A program made the translations under genes and the position numbers. From NCBI GenBank assembly GCA_963828445.1, contig CAWHFP010000001.1, forward strand, positions 1,402,988 through 1,466,987: a DNA stretch of 64,000 nucleotides. The letters run 5' to 3'. Under the pieces are notes generated by a model. It ran no database searches and was not told the DNA's origin. It saw only the letters and a program-made list of their open reading frames with translations. Shown piece after piece: positions 54,741 to 64,000 of the stretch. Position 1 is the first letter of the stretch. The number at the start of each line of letters is the position of its first letter. This DNA comes from Bog-532 sp963828445 (lineage in GTDB: Bacteria > Actinomycetota > Actinomycetes > Streptosporangiales > Streptosporangiaceae).

Positions 54741-56113
54741 CGGGCCCGGCCGCGGGGCCGGGTGGCGGGCGGCCGCGGCACCCACCGGGGGCGCCGGGTC
54801 CGGGCCGAGCCACGGCCCGGCCAGTTCTGCCGGGCCCGGGCCTGGTGCTCCTCCTGCAGGTCGGACCGGAGCCGGTCCAGCAGCATGAGCAGCTCACCGC
54901 GCAGCGACCAGTCGACCAGCGCGGGCGCGGGCCCGGCCCGCAGCAGGTCGGCCAGCTCGTCCTGCAGCTCCCCGGCCCGGGACAGGCTGTAGTCCAGGTC
55001 GCTCTCGACCTTCTCCACCTTCTCGGCCGCGGGCAGGGTCCCGGCCGCGGGTGGCCGGTGCAGCAGCGTGTGCGGCCGGTCGGCCCCGTCCCGGGTGGAC
55101 GGCCCGGCCACGGCGGTGGCGATACCGGCCCGCACGTGGTCGCCGACCGAGCCGACGGCCACGGCCAGCTCGCGCAGCACCTCGCTGAGGTGGGTCCGGA
55201 TCTCCGGGTCCCGCAGCGGGCTGTCGGCCTCGGGCCGGGACGCGTCAGCGGCCCAGCGGGCGATGACCCGCACGGTGACCGCGGCCCGCTCCAGGGTCTC
55301 CAGGCCGGTCCGCAGCGGGATGGTGGCCTGGGGCAGGATGCGGGCGCCCGGGTTGACCCGGAGCGTTCCCTCGGCCTCGGTCAGGGCCCGGTCCACCCGC
55401 TCGATCTCGCCGCCGAACGCGCGGGCCTGGTTCAGCCGCTCGTCGCAGCGGCCAGCGTCGGCGCCGTCTTCGATGTCGCCGGCGATCTGGTCAAGCAGGT
55501 CGGCCAGCTGGCCGCTGAGGTCGTCGACCGCCTCCTCGGCGGGCTGCAGCCGGACCGGGGTGAACACCAGCCCCCCGATCAGCCCGGCGGCCGCGCCGAT
55601 GAACGTCTCGATGATCCGGCTGCTGGCCGCGCTGGCGCTCCCGACCGCGGACAGGATCAGCATCGCGGTGATCGGTACCTCGAGCAGGTCATCGCCGAGC
55701 CGGAGCATCAGCCCCACGGTCAGGGCGACCGCGATCAGGATGCCCAGGCTCCACCAGGTGAAGCCGACCACCACCGACAGGCCCACCGCGACCAGCACCC
55801 CGGCCACCACGCTGATCACCCGCTGGGCCGCGCTGCGCAGGGTGTGGGTCAGGCTCACCTGGACGACCAGCAGAGCGGTCAGCGGGGCCAGCACCGGGCC
55901 CTTGTTGCCCGCGAACTGGACGGCGGCCAGGTAGGCCGCGACCGCGGTCAGCGTCAGCCGGGCGATGTAGACGATCCGCGGCTGGGCCCGGCGGCGGGCC
56001 AGGGTCAGCGATTCCGGGGTCGCGTGGACGACGGCCTGCACCGCGGTGCGGGCCGGATTGGCGTGTTCGGGGGCAGTATGTGACCGCCACCAGCGATTCA
56101 TTGTGGTCACCAA
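54632..56113 (-). CDS. FUSC family membrane protein
   Basis: A 493-residue fusaric-acid-resistance-like protein. Six predicted helices (about residues 48-190) include RLTLTAVAAYLAAVQFAGNK, LAPLTALLVVQVSLTHTLRS and PITAMLILSAVGSASAASSR. A long helical cytoplasmic region follows, with coiled-coil potential (LSGQLADLLDQIAGD; ELQDELADLL). The tail from about residue 430 is Arg/Pro-rich and repetitive, encoded by the direct repeats at the 3' end, and probably disordered. FUSC proteins act in efflux of aromatic acids or similar compounds; the specific role is unknown. Confidence 0.87.
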   Translation of the reverse strand: MVTTMNRWWRSHTAPEHANPARTAVQAVVHATPESLTLARRRAQPRIVYIARLTLTAVAAYLAAVQFAGNKGPVLAPLTALLVVQVSLTHTLRSAAQRVISVVAGVLVAVGLSVVVGFTWWSLGILIAVALTVGLMLRLGDDLLEVPITAMLILSAVGSASAASSRIIETFIGAAAGLIGGLVFTPVRLQPAEEAVDDLSGQLADLLDQIAGDIEDGADAGRCDERLNQARAFGGEIERVDRALTEAEGTLRVNPGARILPQATIPLRTGLETLERAAVTVRVIARWAADASRPEADSPLRDPEIRTHLSEVLRELAVAVGSVGDHVRAGIATAVAGPSTRDGADRPHTLLHRPPAAGTLPAAEKVEKVESDLDYSLSRAGELQDELADLLRAGPAPALVDWSLRGELLMLLDRLRSDLQEEHQARARQNWPGRGSARTRRPRWVPRPPATRPRGRARAGRRAHETTGPQPRLRTRRDHGRRDHEATGPQPRP

Positions 56114-56226
56114 GACTCCAAGCGAATCCGGGCACCAGGCATTCCGCTTCCGGCAAAATTATGCTCTGATCGTGAGCTTATTCACGTCCCGCGGCTGGGC
56201 GGGAGGGGCGGCGCTGTTCAGGCCGG

Positions 56227-56766
56227 TCAGGCAGCGGTGGGCTCGCGCAGGTAGGCGGCCCACTGGGGGTCACCGTCGCGGGCCACGCCGATCAGCCGCC
56301 AGTGCGCGCCCCGCGGCACCGAGGGCGTGATGGCCAGCGCCCAGCCGAGCTCCTCCAGCAGGCGGTCGGCCTTCTGGTGGTTGCACCTGGTGCAGGACGC
56401 CACGCAGTTCTCCCAGGAGTGGGGGCCGCCGCGGCTGCGCGGGATCACGTGGTCGATGGTGTCGGCCTTCTGATCGCAGTACGCGCACCGGTAGTTGTCC
56501 CGCCGCATCAAGGCCGCGCGGGTCAGCGGGACCCGGTTGCGGTACGGGATCCGCACGTAACGCCGGAGCCGGATGACCGACGGGGTGGCCAGGGTCACCG
56601 ACGCGGAATGCAGGGTCGCCCCGGCCGTGTCGTCGTGGACCATCTCGGCTTTCCCGCTGAGCACCAGGCAGACGGCGCGACGTAGCCCCACTGTGGTAAG
56701 CGGCTCATACGTGACGTTGAGCAGCAGGACTCTTCGCACTCCCACCTCCGCTGGGTGGTTTCGCAT
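56227..56766 (-). CDS. HNH endonuclease family protein
   Basis: A 179-residue protein with an N-terminal RRVLLLNVTYEPLTTVGLRR module and a C-terminal HNH domain: CAYCDQKADTIDHVIPRSRG, then WENCVASCTRCNHQKADRLL. Zinc cysteines and the catalytic His pair are intact. This stand-alone, chromosomal form is conserved in actinobacteria outside phage contexts; its biological target is unknown, and nothing around it suggests an intron, phage or restriction system. Downstream, the 56,114-56,226 gap holds no gene. Confidence 0.9.
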   Translation of the reverse strand: MRNHPAEVGVRRVLLLNVTYEPLTTVGLRRAVCLVLSGKAEMVHDDTAGATLHSASVTLATPSVIRLRRYVRIPYRNRVPLTRAALMRRDNYRCAYCDQKADTIDHVIPRSRGGPHSWENCVASCTRCNHQKADRLLEELGWALAITPSVPRGAHWRLIGVARDGDPQWAAYLREPTAA

Positions 56767-56888
56767 CAGAGGAGCACCGTGTTCCTAGTGTGTCCGCTGA
56801 AGCGCTTGACCGCCACTACAAAAGAGTAAACACGCAGGAGAGTCGCATTGCTTCCGGCTAGGGTGCCCGGCCCGGCTAATGTCTGGTC

Positions 56889-59071
56889 ATGGCCCCAGAT
56901 CCCTCCCTCGACCGCTACCCGGACGCACCCCGGCTGGACCTGACCGAAGACCTGTCCGGGCATGAGGTCAGCGACCCCTACCGCTGGCTGGAGGACGCGG
57001 CCAGCCCGCAGACCAAGGGCTGGCTGCGGAGCCAGGACGAGCTGTTCCGCCGGTACGGGTCCGGCCTGCCCGGCGCCGATCGGCTGGCGGAAAGAATCCT
57101 CGAGCTGACCGGCACCGGTCACGTCGGGGTCCCGGTGTGGCGCGGAGACCGGCAGTTCTTCACCCGGCGGCTGCCCGGCCAGGAGCACGCGGTGCTGTGC
57201 ACCGTCGACCCCGGGACGGCCGGCCCCGGCGGGCCGGACGGGCCCGGTGAGGCCACGGCCGGGCGGACGCTGATCGACCCGGCCGCGATCGACCCCAGCG
57301 GCAAGACCACGCTGGACAGCTGGCAGCCGGACAAGGAAGGCCGGCTGCTGGCCTACCAGCTGTCCGAGGGCGGCAGCGAGGAGTCGGTGCTGCGGATCAT
57401 GGACGTGGCCACCGGCGAGCTGGCCGACGGGCCGATCGACCGCTGCCGCTACTCGCGGATCGCCTGGCTGCCGGGCGGCAAGGCGTTCTACTACACCCGG
57501 CGGCTGGCCCCGGAACTGGTTCCGGCCGGGGAAGAGCAGTTCCACCGCCGGGTCTACCTGCACTTTGTGGGCGCCCCCGCGGACGACGATGTGCTGATCT
57601 TCGGCGCGGGCCGGGACAAGACGACCTACTACTCGGCTTCGGTCAGCATGGACGGCCGCTGGCTCACGATCAGCGCATCCCGCGGCACCGAACCGCGCAA
57701 CGACCTGTGGATCGCGGACCTGGACGCCACCGGCCCGGCCAGCCCGGAGCTGCGGACGGTGCAGGAGGGCCTGGACGCGCAGACCGGGACCCGGGTCGGC
57801 CGGGACGGGCGGCTGTACGTGTTCACCGACCTGGACGCGCCCCGGGGGCGGCTGGCGGTGACCGATCCGGCCGCGCCGGAGGTGCAAGCCTGGCGTGACC
57901 TGCTGCCCGCGGACCCGGAGGCGGTGCTGGAGGGGTACGCGATCCTGGACGAGGCTCCTGGGGCCAGTGGGGCGCTTGAGACCGGGCTGAGGCGAAGCCG
58001 GTCTTGCTGGCACTGTGGACGCGGCACGCGATCAGTGAGATCAGCGTGCACGACCTGGCCACCGGGGCGCGGACCGGGTCGGTGCCGCTGCCCGGGCCGG
58101 GCACGGTGGGCGGGATCAGCGAACGGCCGGACGGCGGGCACGAGGCCTGGTTCGCCTACACCGACAACACCACGCCCGCCACGATCATGTACTTCGACGC
58201 GAGCGCCGGGCCCGGGGCCCAGGCGCGGGTGTGGGCCCGCGCCCCCGGATCGGTGCAGGCCCCGCCGGTGCACGCGCAGCAGGTGGCCTACGAGTCCGCG
58301 GACGGGACCGTGGTGCGGATGCTGGTCATCAGCGCCGCGGCCGAGCCCGATCAGCCGCGGCCCACGGTGCTGTACGGATACGGCGGCTTCGGCATCAGCA
58401 TGACCCCGGGCTACTCGTCGACCGTGCTGGCCTGGGTGGAGGCGGGCGGCGTGTACGCCATCGCCGGTCTGCGCGGGGGCAGCGAGGAAGGCGAGGACTG
58501 GCGCCGGGCCGGCATGCTGGGCCAGCGGCAGAACGTGTTCGACGACTTCCATGCGGCCGCCGAGAAGCTCATCGCCGACGGCTGGACCACCCCGGGCCAG
58601 CTCGGCATCTACGGCGGATCCAACGGCGGCCTGCTGGTCGGGGCGGCGCTCACCCAGCGGCCGGACCTGTACGCGGCCGTGGTGTGCTCGGCGCCGCTGC
58701 TGGACATGGTGCGTTACGAGCGATTCGGCCTGGGTGAGACCTGGAACAGCGAATACGGCACCGCCAGCGACCCCGAGCAACTGGGCTGGCTGCTGTCCTA
58801 CTCGCCCTACCATCACGTGGTGCCGGGGACCCGGTATCCGAGCGTGCTGTTCACCGTGTTCGACAACGACACCCGGGTGGACCCCCTGCACGCCCGCAAG
58901 ATGTGCGCTGCGCTGCAGTACGCCACGACCGGCTCGCTGGCGGAGCGGCCGGTCCTGCTGCGGCGTGAGGCGGACGTGGGTCACTCCAGCCGCGCGGTGA
59001 GCCGTTCGGTTGCGTTGTCCGCCGACCTGCTGGCCTTCCTGGCCGCCCACACGGGCCTGCCGCTGACCTGA
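56889..59071 (+). CDS. S9 family prolyl oligopeptidase, one frameshift
   Basis: A prolyl-oligopeptidase-type serine peptidase of about 727 residues. The N-terminus (SDPYRWLEDAASPQTKGWL) and beta-propeller are in the first frame up to about 57,975. The rest of the propeller and the alpha/beta-hydrolase domain are in another frame from about 57,983 (EAKPVLLALWTRHAISE). The catalytic triad is intact: Ser in GIYGGSNGGLLVGA, Asp in VFDNDTRVDPLHARK and His in EADVGHSSRAV. The frame change lies in a short stretch (57,960-57,990) without homology clues, so the exact indel cannot be placed. No signal peptide, so cytoplasmic. Confidence 0.86.
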
Positions 59072-59197
59072 GGGACCGCCGTGGCTGGGTCAGGCCTGAA
59101 TTCACCCGTGCGGGGGGAGTGAGCGGCACCAGCCGGCGGCGAACCTGGACGGTATGAGACGGCACGGCGGGAAACGGCACAGCGGAGACGGCGCGGG

Positions 59198-59411
59198 CGC
59201 AAGCAGCGGAGCCTGGAACAGATCGAGAAATGCCTGGCCGCGAGTGATCCTCGGCTCGCGTCGATGTTCGCGATGTTCACGACAATGACGCAGCTACGAT
59301 CCGATGCCGGTGACCGAGCGAGCCACCACCCGGCGGAGGCGGTTGCTCCGCCGGGCATCGTTCATGCTGAGCGTCTACTGGCTTATCCCGCCGATTCCGG
59401 CCCCGTTATGA
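59198..59411 (+). pseudogene. DUF3040 family remnant
   Basis: The frame of 59198 reads RKQRSLEQIEKCLAASDPRL and then ASMFAMFTTMTQ, the typical N-terminal part of short DUF3040 membrane proteins. The hydrophobic C-terminal part, FMLSVYWLIPPIPAPL, is in a different frame following MPVTERATTRRRRLLRR and stopping at 59409-59411. A +1 change near 59,300 joins them. No start codon precedes the first part before an in-frame stop, so the 5' end is also damaged. The rest of the 59,072-59,498 gap shows no gene. Confidence 0.6.
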
Positions 59412-59498
59412 ACGGCAGCTTTCGCGCAGCGCCTCTGCGGGCCCGAACGGCCAGAGACGCGAGCCGACCGGGAATCTGGTTACAAGCGGGGAATTCGG

Positions 59499-61958
59499 TT
59501 AGATGGTGTCGAAAAGGTTACTGTTGACTCCCCAGGCAACGGCGTCATAACGGGTGGATACGCCAAGCTTCCGGTAGATCGCGCGAGTGTGCGTCTTGAC
59601 GGTGTTCTGGGACACGAACAGTTCATCGCCGATCTCGCGCAGCGACAGCGGCTCTGCGCAGCATCTGCAGCACCGCCACCTCACGCTCGGTCAGCGATGC
59701 GCCCGGCGCCGTGGCCCGCTGTTGGCCCGCGATTCCTCGTTCGACCCGGTCCAGACGGTAGCGCTGAGCCTCGGCGCCGTCCGGCAAGGCGAGCAGGATC
59801 GACCGGGCCTCGGCCAGCAGGGCGACGGCTCCGGGCTGGTCGCCAAGGTCGGCCAGCACCGGCGCGAGTCTGAGCAGAACTTCCAAGGTGGCCCACGGGC
59901 TGATCCCCCGCTTCCCGCGCCGGATGTCGAGCGTACGCTGGAACGCATTGCGTGCCTCGGCGAGCCGTCCGAGCCGGGCCGCGATCGCGCCGGCGGCGGT
60001 GAAGACGAGCGAGCTCTGGGGAGCGGTGCCGAGACCCGGGCTGGCGTCGGCCACGATCTGCTCAGCCCGGTGCAACCACTGCTGGGCGTCGGACAGTTCT
60101 CCGCGGTCGACCGCGATCAGCGACAGGACCGCAGCGCCCAGCATGCGGACGAGGGTGCTGGACGGGGCGGCGGCCGAGGCCCCGCGAGCCTGCACGACGG
60201 CGGCATCAAGGTCACCGGACCAGTACAGGCCCGTCGCGTACGCGGCTTGAGCCAGCGCATGCCACGGTGATGCCGGATCGGCCTCCAGCGCGGCGGCCCG
60301 GGCGGCCGCAGCGCGCATGGGACCGATGCCCTCGAAGCCGAAGGTGCCCCGCAGCAACGCTGCCGACGACTGCAGCGACCGGATACCGTCCGGAAGCATC
60401 CCCTGGAAATCACTGGCCTCGACGATCGGCAGCCAGCGCCGCAGGGCTGCCTGATCACCGGACAGCGCCGCGACCCACGCCGCGCAGTGCACCGCGACCG
60501 GATCAGTGCCGACGATGTCGTCCCCGAGCAGGCTCAGCCAGCCGCGAACGGTCGCGACCTGGCCGGAGGCCACATAGGCGTACCAGTGCTTGGCGATGAG
60601 GGTCATGACCTCGGCGATGTCACCGGCCGCGAATGCGTGGCTGATCGCCTCGTCGGCGGCATCCGAGCGGCGGTGCCAGGCGCTGGCGCGCTCGTGCAGG
60701 ATGGGCACGATGCCCGGTTCGGACCGGATGAGCTCGCCGCGGAGCATCTGCCCGAAGAGATGGTGATAGCGGAACCACCGGCGGGTGTCATCGAGCGGTA
60801 CGACGAACAGGTTCTGCCGTTCGATGAGGTCGATGATCTCGGCCGCGTCGGCCGACCCGGTCACGGTATCGCACAGCGATGCGCAGAATCGGCTGAGGAT
60901 CGCGGTACGCGCGAGAAACTGCCGGACTACGGTCGGCTGGCGGCTCAGTACCTCCTCAGCGAGAAAGTCGCCGACAAAACGGCTGTCGCCCCTGAACTGG
61001 CGGATGATTGCACTCGGTGACGCGTGGCCGCGCAGTGAAAGCGCCGCGAGGTAGATCCCGGCGGGCCAGCCTTCGGTCAGGTCGACCAGCTCGGCCAGAT
61101 CGCTCCGGCTGAGCTCGAGCCAGCGACGGTGGCGACGAGCTCGGCCGCGTGCTCGGGGGCGAAACGCAGGTCAGCCGCCCGGACCTCGGCCATCTCCCCG
61201 GTGGCCCGCAACCGGGCCAGCGGCAGTGGCGGCTCTACTCGCGTGATCAGCACCAGCTGGACCGTTGGCGGGAGATGCAGCAGCAAGAAGGCGAGCTGGT
61301 CATGGCAGTCACGTTCGCTGATCACGTGGTAGTCGTCCAGCACCAGGACAACTGGCTCCGGCAGCTGGGCCAGCTCGTTGACCAGGAGCGGGAGCAGGGT
61401 CCCGGCAGAATCCGGCTGCTGGTCCCGGACCGCGGCCAGGACATTACCGGTACTGAGCCCAGGGCAGGTGCCCAACAGCGCGCCGGCAACGTGCCACCAC
61501 AACCGGCCGGGATCGTTGTCACCGCGATCGAGGGAGACCCAGGCGAACGGGCGGCTCTCGGCCGCGCTCACACGCCACTGAGCGATGAGTGTCGTTTTGC
61601 CGAAGCCTGCCGGGGCTTCCACCAGCAGGAGCCGGTCGGCCGTGCCTGCCAGCTGGCCGACCAGCTCATCGCGCGACACCCACTCCCGTCGCTCCCTCGG
61701 CGCATAGAGCTTCGTCTCGACCAGCACCTCAGGGCCTGCGCGCTGCATGGCCGGCATGCCCCCAGCCGGGGAGGCACGTTCCGCCGGAACGACACCGCCG
61801 GAACCATTGGACGGGTGGCCATCAAGGGCCGGATCGCCGCGATGAGGCGAATGCTCTGTCCCGGCCGGGGCAGGATGCCCGGACACGGCTCCCAAGCGAT
61901 CAGGCGGCGGAATGCGGTGAATGACTCGAATCACCATTGACGCATTCCCAGTGGGCAC
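59499..61958 (-). pseudogene. LuxR-family LAL regulator with two frameshifts
   Basis: A MalT-like large ATP-binding LuxR regulator of about 820 residues in three frame segments. The first (61958-61120) has the P-loop VEAPAGFGKTTLIAQW, VVLVLDDYHVISE and LVLITRVEPPLPLARLRA. The second (about 61120-59656) continues LELSRSDLAELVDLTEGWPA and contains the TPR-like region. The third has the DNA-binding helix-turn-helix AEPLSLREIGDELFVSQNTV followed by KTHTRAIYRKLG. One C is missing at 61,119-61,121 and one base is extra at 59,651-59,663. The indels have opposite sign and restore nothing, so the gene as given is dead unless the sequence is wrong. Start codon choice (61958 or a few codons in) is uncertain. 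Confidence 0.8.
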
Positions 61959-62349
61959 GGCTCATTGATCTCCCAGCCCTCGGCATCCAGCACTGCCAGG
62001 GTCCAGAGCAGCATCAACGAGGCTCTCACTCTCGCATTTTTTCTGCTGATGCACAAATCCCGGCCAGAACTAAAAACGAATGAAATCGAATGCATCAGCG
62101 TCGACGTCCGCTGCCGTCTCCGCTATCCTTGCGGTGACGAAGTGTCAATGTGCGGGGACATTGGGTCAATGACAAGATGATCATTGGCTTTTCCCGGGGA
62201 ATCGCCGGGTCTGAGCACAATGAAATCCCATCAGGCTCCGAATGGGATCCCACGGCTTTTCGCAGAGGCTTCGCCTGGCGACGGGGCACCGTCCGGCGGC
62301 CAGTTCGAGCCGCGGGAACGGGCGGCCCCAGGTGCGCCCAGCATGCTGA
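61959..62349. other. Intergenic region with several dyads
   Basis: 391 bp upstream of the LAL regulator and downstream of the Rv1733c-like gene, unusually AT-rich around 62,030-62,100. It holds CAATGT-6 nt-ACATTG (62146-62163), ATGATCAT (62177-62184) and ATCCCAT-10 nt-ATGGGAT (62225-62231/62242-62248). A small plus-strand open frame at 61,965-62,180 lacks coding composition. Probably promoter and operator DNA. Confidence 0.5.
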
Positions 62350-62934
62350 TTAACGCTGCCCAGTCCAGCGTGGTCCCTCGGCTCGCCATGCTCGGTGCCA
62401 GTCAGCGAGGCGGCTCCGCCGGAACAGCCGTCGCTCCACGTAGACGGCGAGGGAGAACAAGATCACCAGCGCAAGCGCCGTTCCCACCTCGGCAATCGGG
62501 GTCCATCCCAGCAGTTGGGAGCGCCCTCGGGGCGCTTCGACCGGTGAGCCTGAACGGTTGACCCAGATGCGGGTGGTGCCGTCGGCCGTGAATCCCGGAC
62601 TGGTCGCGATCCGGCCGCTGCGTGGCTGTCCGTCGGGAGCCGTCCAGCGTCTCTGCATCCATAGGGTGCCCTCCGGTCCAGGGGAGGTATTGCTCTGACC
62701 CGACGCTGGCCGCTGCACGGTCGCCGAAACCTGGGTCCACGTCGCTTCCGCACGCAGCGCCCGCATACCCGCGGCCTGGGCCAAGTGACCTGCTACCGCT
62801 ACCAAAATGGGCGCCCCGATCAGGAAGACCATGATCAGCCCGGCCAGCATGCCTGCCTCAAGCCGGTCAGTGCGCCGCCGCAGCGGGTTACCGTCCCAGC
62901 CGAACATCCTGGACCGGCGTATCCCCTGAAACAT
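62350..62934 (-). CDS. Rv1733c-like two-helix membrane protein
   Basis: A 194-residue protein with two transmembrane helices, MLAGLIMVFLIGAPILVAVA (about residues 28-47) and VGTALALVILFSLAVYVERR (near 152-171), bounding an external domain with WTAPDGQPRSGRI and GTTRIWVNRSGSPV. This matches the Rv1733c family, conserved in mycobacteria and streptomycetes and of unknown function (Rv1733c is a dormancy-induced antigen). ATG 62934 is chosen because GGAGG lies six bases upstream. Confidence 0.82.
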   Translation of the reverse strand: MFQGIRRSRMFGWDGNPLRRRTDRLEAGMLAGLIMVFLIGAPILVAVAGHLAQAAGMRALRAEATWTQVSATVQRPASGQSNTSPGPEGTLWMQRRWTAPDGQPRSGRIATSPGFTADGTTRIWVNRSGSPVEAPRGRSQLLGWTPIAEVGTALALVILFSLAVYVERRLFRRSRLADWHRAWRAEGPRWTGQR

Positions 62935-63247
62935 CCGGCACCTCCGCCGCAGACATCCCCCCGGGGGACGCGGCAACGGCGGCAAAGGCGAAGCCTGGCC
63001 GGGGTGATCGGCCCGCGCCAGCAGCGATGCGTCAATGCCGGGTGATTACCGGCCTCTTCGGGTGTTCGCTGCTTCTATGCGCAATTGAAATTGCATCGGA
63101 CTGAAATCCCATGGGCCGGACGGGCTAACCGCGGGCGGGGCGGGCGGTCCGGGTCGCCGGAGGCGAACAGGACTTTGACCTAACTGCAGGCAAATACCTG
63201 GCGGCCAGGTGCACCAGCGGGCTCGGGCGTTAAATGGCCGCCGCCGG
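62935..63247. other. Intergenic region, no gene seen
   Basis: 313 bp between two minus-strand genes. It contains a short inverted repeat GCCGG-7 nt-CCGGC at about 63,037-63,053 and an AT-richer patch with GCAATTGAAATTGC near 63,080, possibly the promoter of the Rv1733c-like gene. No coding signal was recognised. Confidence 0.4.
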
Positions 63248-63523
63248 TCAGGAAGTAACTTCGGCCGGCACGCCGTTGCGCCAGGCGGCCGTGCCAGCCT
63301 CGGCGGCCGTCCTGGCCTGCGCCCATTTGGCCTTCGCTATCTCGCTCGGCGGTACCTCCATCGCCTGGATCCACCGGCGGGTGGCGGCGAACAGGTGCGA
63401 GCCGCCGACGGCGAGCCCCGCCATGGCGAGTATGGTGCCTGCTCCGACGAGCGCGGCGCTCGTGATCAGCGGGCCGGTTCTGAACTCCGGAAGATTGCTG
63501 CTTCGCTGCGAATTAGCGGACAT
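63248..63523 (-). CDS. Small one-helix membrane hypothetical protein
   Basis: A 91-residue protein: a polar N-terminus, one transmembrane helix (LITSAALVGAGTILAMAGLA, about residues 19-38) and a basic amphipathic tail with GGSHLFAATRRWIQAMEVPP followed by a KAKWAQARTAAEAG segment. Proteins of this pattern are frequent in streptomycetes and relatives but have no assigned function. It lies 112 bp downstream of the GMC oxidoreductase stop, with a hairpin between. Confidence 0.7.
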   Translation of the reverse strand: MSANSQRSSNLPEFRTGPLITSAALVGAGTILAMAGLAVGGSHLFAATRRWIQAMEVPPSEIAKAKWAQARTAAEAGTAAWRNGVPAEVTS

Positions 63524-63584
63524 GGCGCCATCCTGGCCGTTGGTTGATGAGCATCAGTCTGCCCGCACCCGTACAGGCCGGGCA

Positions 63585-63603
63585 TCACCCTCTCGGGGTG
63601 ATT
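63585..63603 (-). terminator. Hairpin downstream of the GMC oxidoreductase gene
   Basis: ATCACCC (63585-63591) and GGGTGAT (63597-63603) are perfectly complementary with a 5-nt loop. It lies 33 bp beyond the GMC stop on the minus strand, where a factor-independent terminator would be expected. No T-tract follows. Confidence 0.55.
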
Positions 63604-63635
63604 GCCTGCCCAGCGGGACGCCCCCTCCTGCTTGC

Positions 63636-64000
63636 TCAGCCGAGTTGGTCGAGGATGTGGTCGCCGACCCGGATGGCGTTGGCCATCGCGGTCAGGGCCG
63701 GGTTCACCGCGCTGATGCTCGGGAAGATGCTGGTGTCAGCGACGTAAAGGTTGTCGAGTTCATGGGCCTTGCAGTTGGCGTCGAGCACGGATGTCCCCGG
63801 GTCGGTGCCGAACCGGACGGTCCCGGCCTGGTGCGCGCAGCCGGCGACCGGGATGTCGGTCTTCATGTACGCGAACCGGTGGGCCATGTGATTCTCGTGC
63901 ATGCCGAGTGAGCCGAGCATCGACTTGAGCTGGGCGTACAGCCGCTTGGCGGCGGTGGGGTTACTCGGTGTGTACAGGATATGGACATTGCCATCGGAGC
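63636..64000 (-). CDS. GMC family oxidoreductase, C-terminal part (cut by window edge)
   Basis: The frame is open to the right edge; 121 residues are visible. It carries the C-terminal hallmarks of glucose-methanol-choline oxidoreductases: the catalytic His in CAHQAGTVRFGTDP, DANCKAHELDNLYVADTSIF and the second active-site Asn in SAVNPALTAMANAI. FAD-binding and most of the substrate domain lie beyond the window. Substrate cannot be predicted; such enzymes oxidise sugars, alcohols or sterols. Confidence 0.88.
   Translation of the reverse strand, partial: SDGNVHILYTPSNPTAAKRLYAQLKSMLGSLGMHENHMAHRFAYMKTDIPVAGCAHQAGTVRFGTDPGTSVLDANCKAHELDNLYVADTSIFPSISAVNPALTAMANAIRVGDHILDQLG

Noticed and set aside
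53700..56083. Continuation of the 52349 open frame beyond the MFS gene for a 1244-residue protein
   Set aside because: After the frameshift at 52.81 kb the translation is nonsense and runs antisense to the aldo-keto reductase and FUSC genes.
56227..56766. HNH endonuclease as sign of a mobile or restriction system
   Set aside because: No methylase, phage, intron or recombinase neighbours; this stand-alone HNH form is a conserved chromosomal gene.
61965..62180. Small plus-strand open frame in the LAL promoter region
   Set aside because: No ribosome site, no GC3 bias and no conserved peptide; it overlaps regulatory dyads.

Overview
This is a very GC-rich actinobacterial chromosome segment. The gene set points to a Streptomycetales/Streptosporangiales/Catenulisporales-type organism: a DUF5753/DUF397 pair, an F420-type LLM oxidoreductase, DUF3046 beside recA, a ClgR-type regulator, a DUF1707 protein and FtsK with a long basic linker. 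Genus cannot be fixed from sequence alone. No tRNA, rRNA, CRISPR array or insertion sequence was recognised.

The backbone is a run of conserved housekeeping genes, nearly all on the minus strand. Reading left to right these are crotonase-dapF-miaA (6.1-8.8 kb), miaB-rny (9.9-13.3 kb), recX-recA-DUF3046 (13.7-16.2 kb), clgR-cinA-pgsA-rimO-rodZ-like-ftsK (36.5-43.8 kb), bioB (43.9-45.0 kb) and rnj-dapA (47.5-50.2 kb). They cover tRNA and ribosomal protein modification, RNA decay, recombination, lysine/peptidoglycan precursors, phospholipid synthesis and chromosome translocation. Mostly plus-strand accessory units lie between these blocks.

The accessory units are: an amino-acid permease plus amidohydrolase (1.2-3.8 kb); a giant Lhr helicase (17.3-22.2 kb); a WYL regulator divergent from a DinB protein (22.8-24.4 kb); a nitrate/sulfonate/taurine-type ABC importer (24.4-27.2 kb); a ROK regulator divergent from a sugar ABC importer (binding protein and two permeases, no ATPase) followed by a GH3 beta-N-acetylhexosaminidase (28.5-34.8 kb), which looks like an amino-sugar uptake and hydrolysis locus; LLM oxidoreductase/MFS/aldo-keto reductase/FUSC (51.2-56.1 kb); and an S9 peptidase (56.9-59.1 kb). 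The right end holds a LuxR-type LAL regulator, an Rv1733c-like membrane protein, a one-TM small protein and the end of a GMC oxidoreductase.

The most striking property is the number of broken reading frames. At least eleven single-base-type frameshifts fall in recognisable genes: a flavin reductase, rny, a hotdog protein 3' end, a sugar permease, the GH3 enzyme, pgsA, an MFS transporter, an S9 peptidase, a DUF3040 gene, and the LAL regulator twice. An acyl-CoA dehydrogenase also lacks its whole middle domain. Since rny and pgsA are expected to be important, many of these are more likely indel errors in the sequence than real decay. I therefore give full gene extents and mark where the frame changes. 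Short GC-rich tandem repeats at gene ends, several clean dyads in divergent promoters, and two strong bidirectional terminators are the other non-coding signals. I did not find a convincing undescribed multi-gene system.
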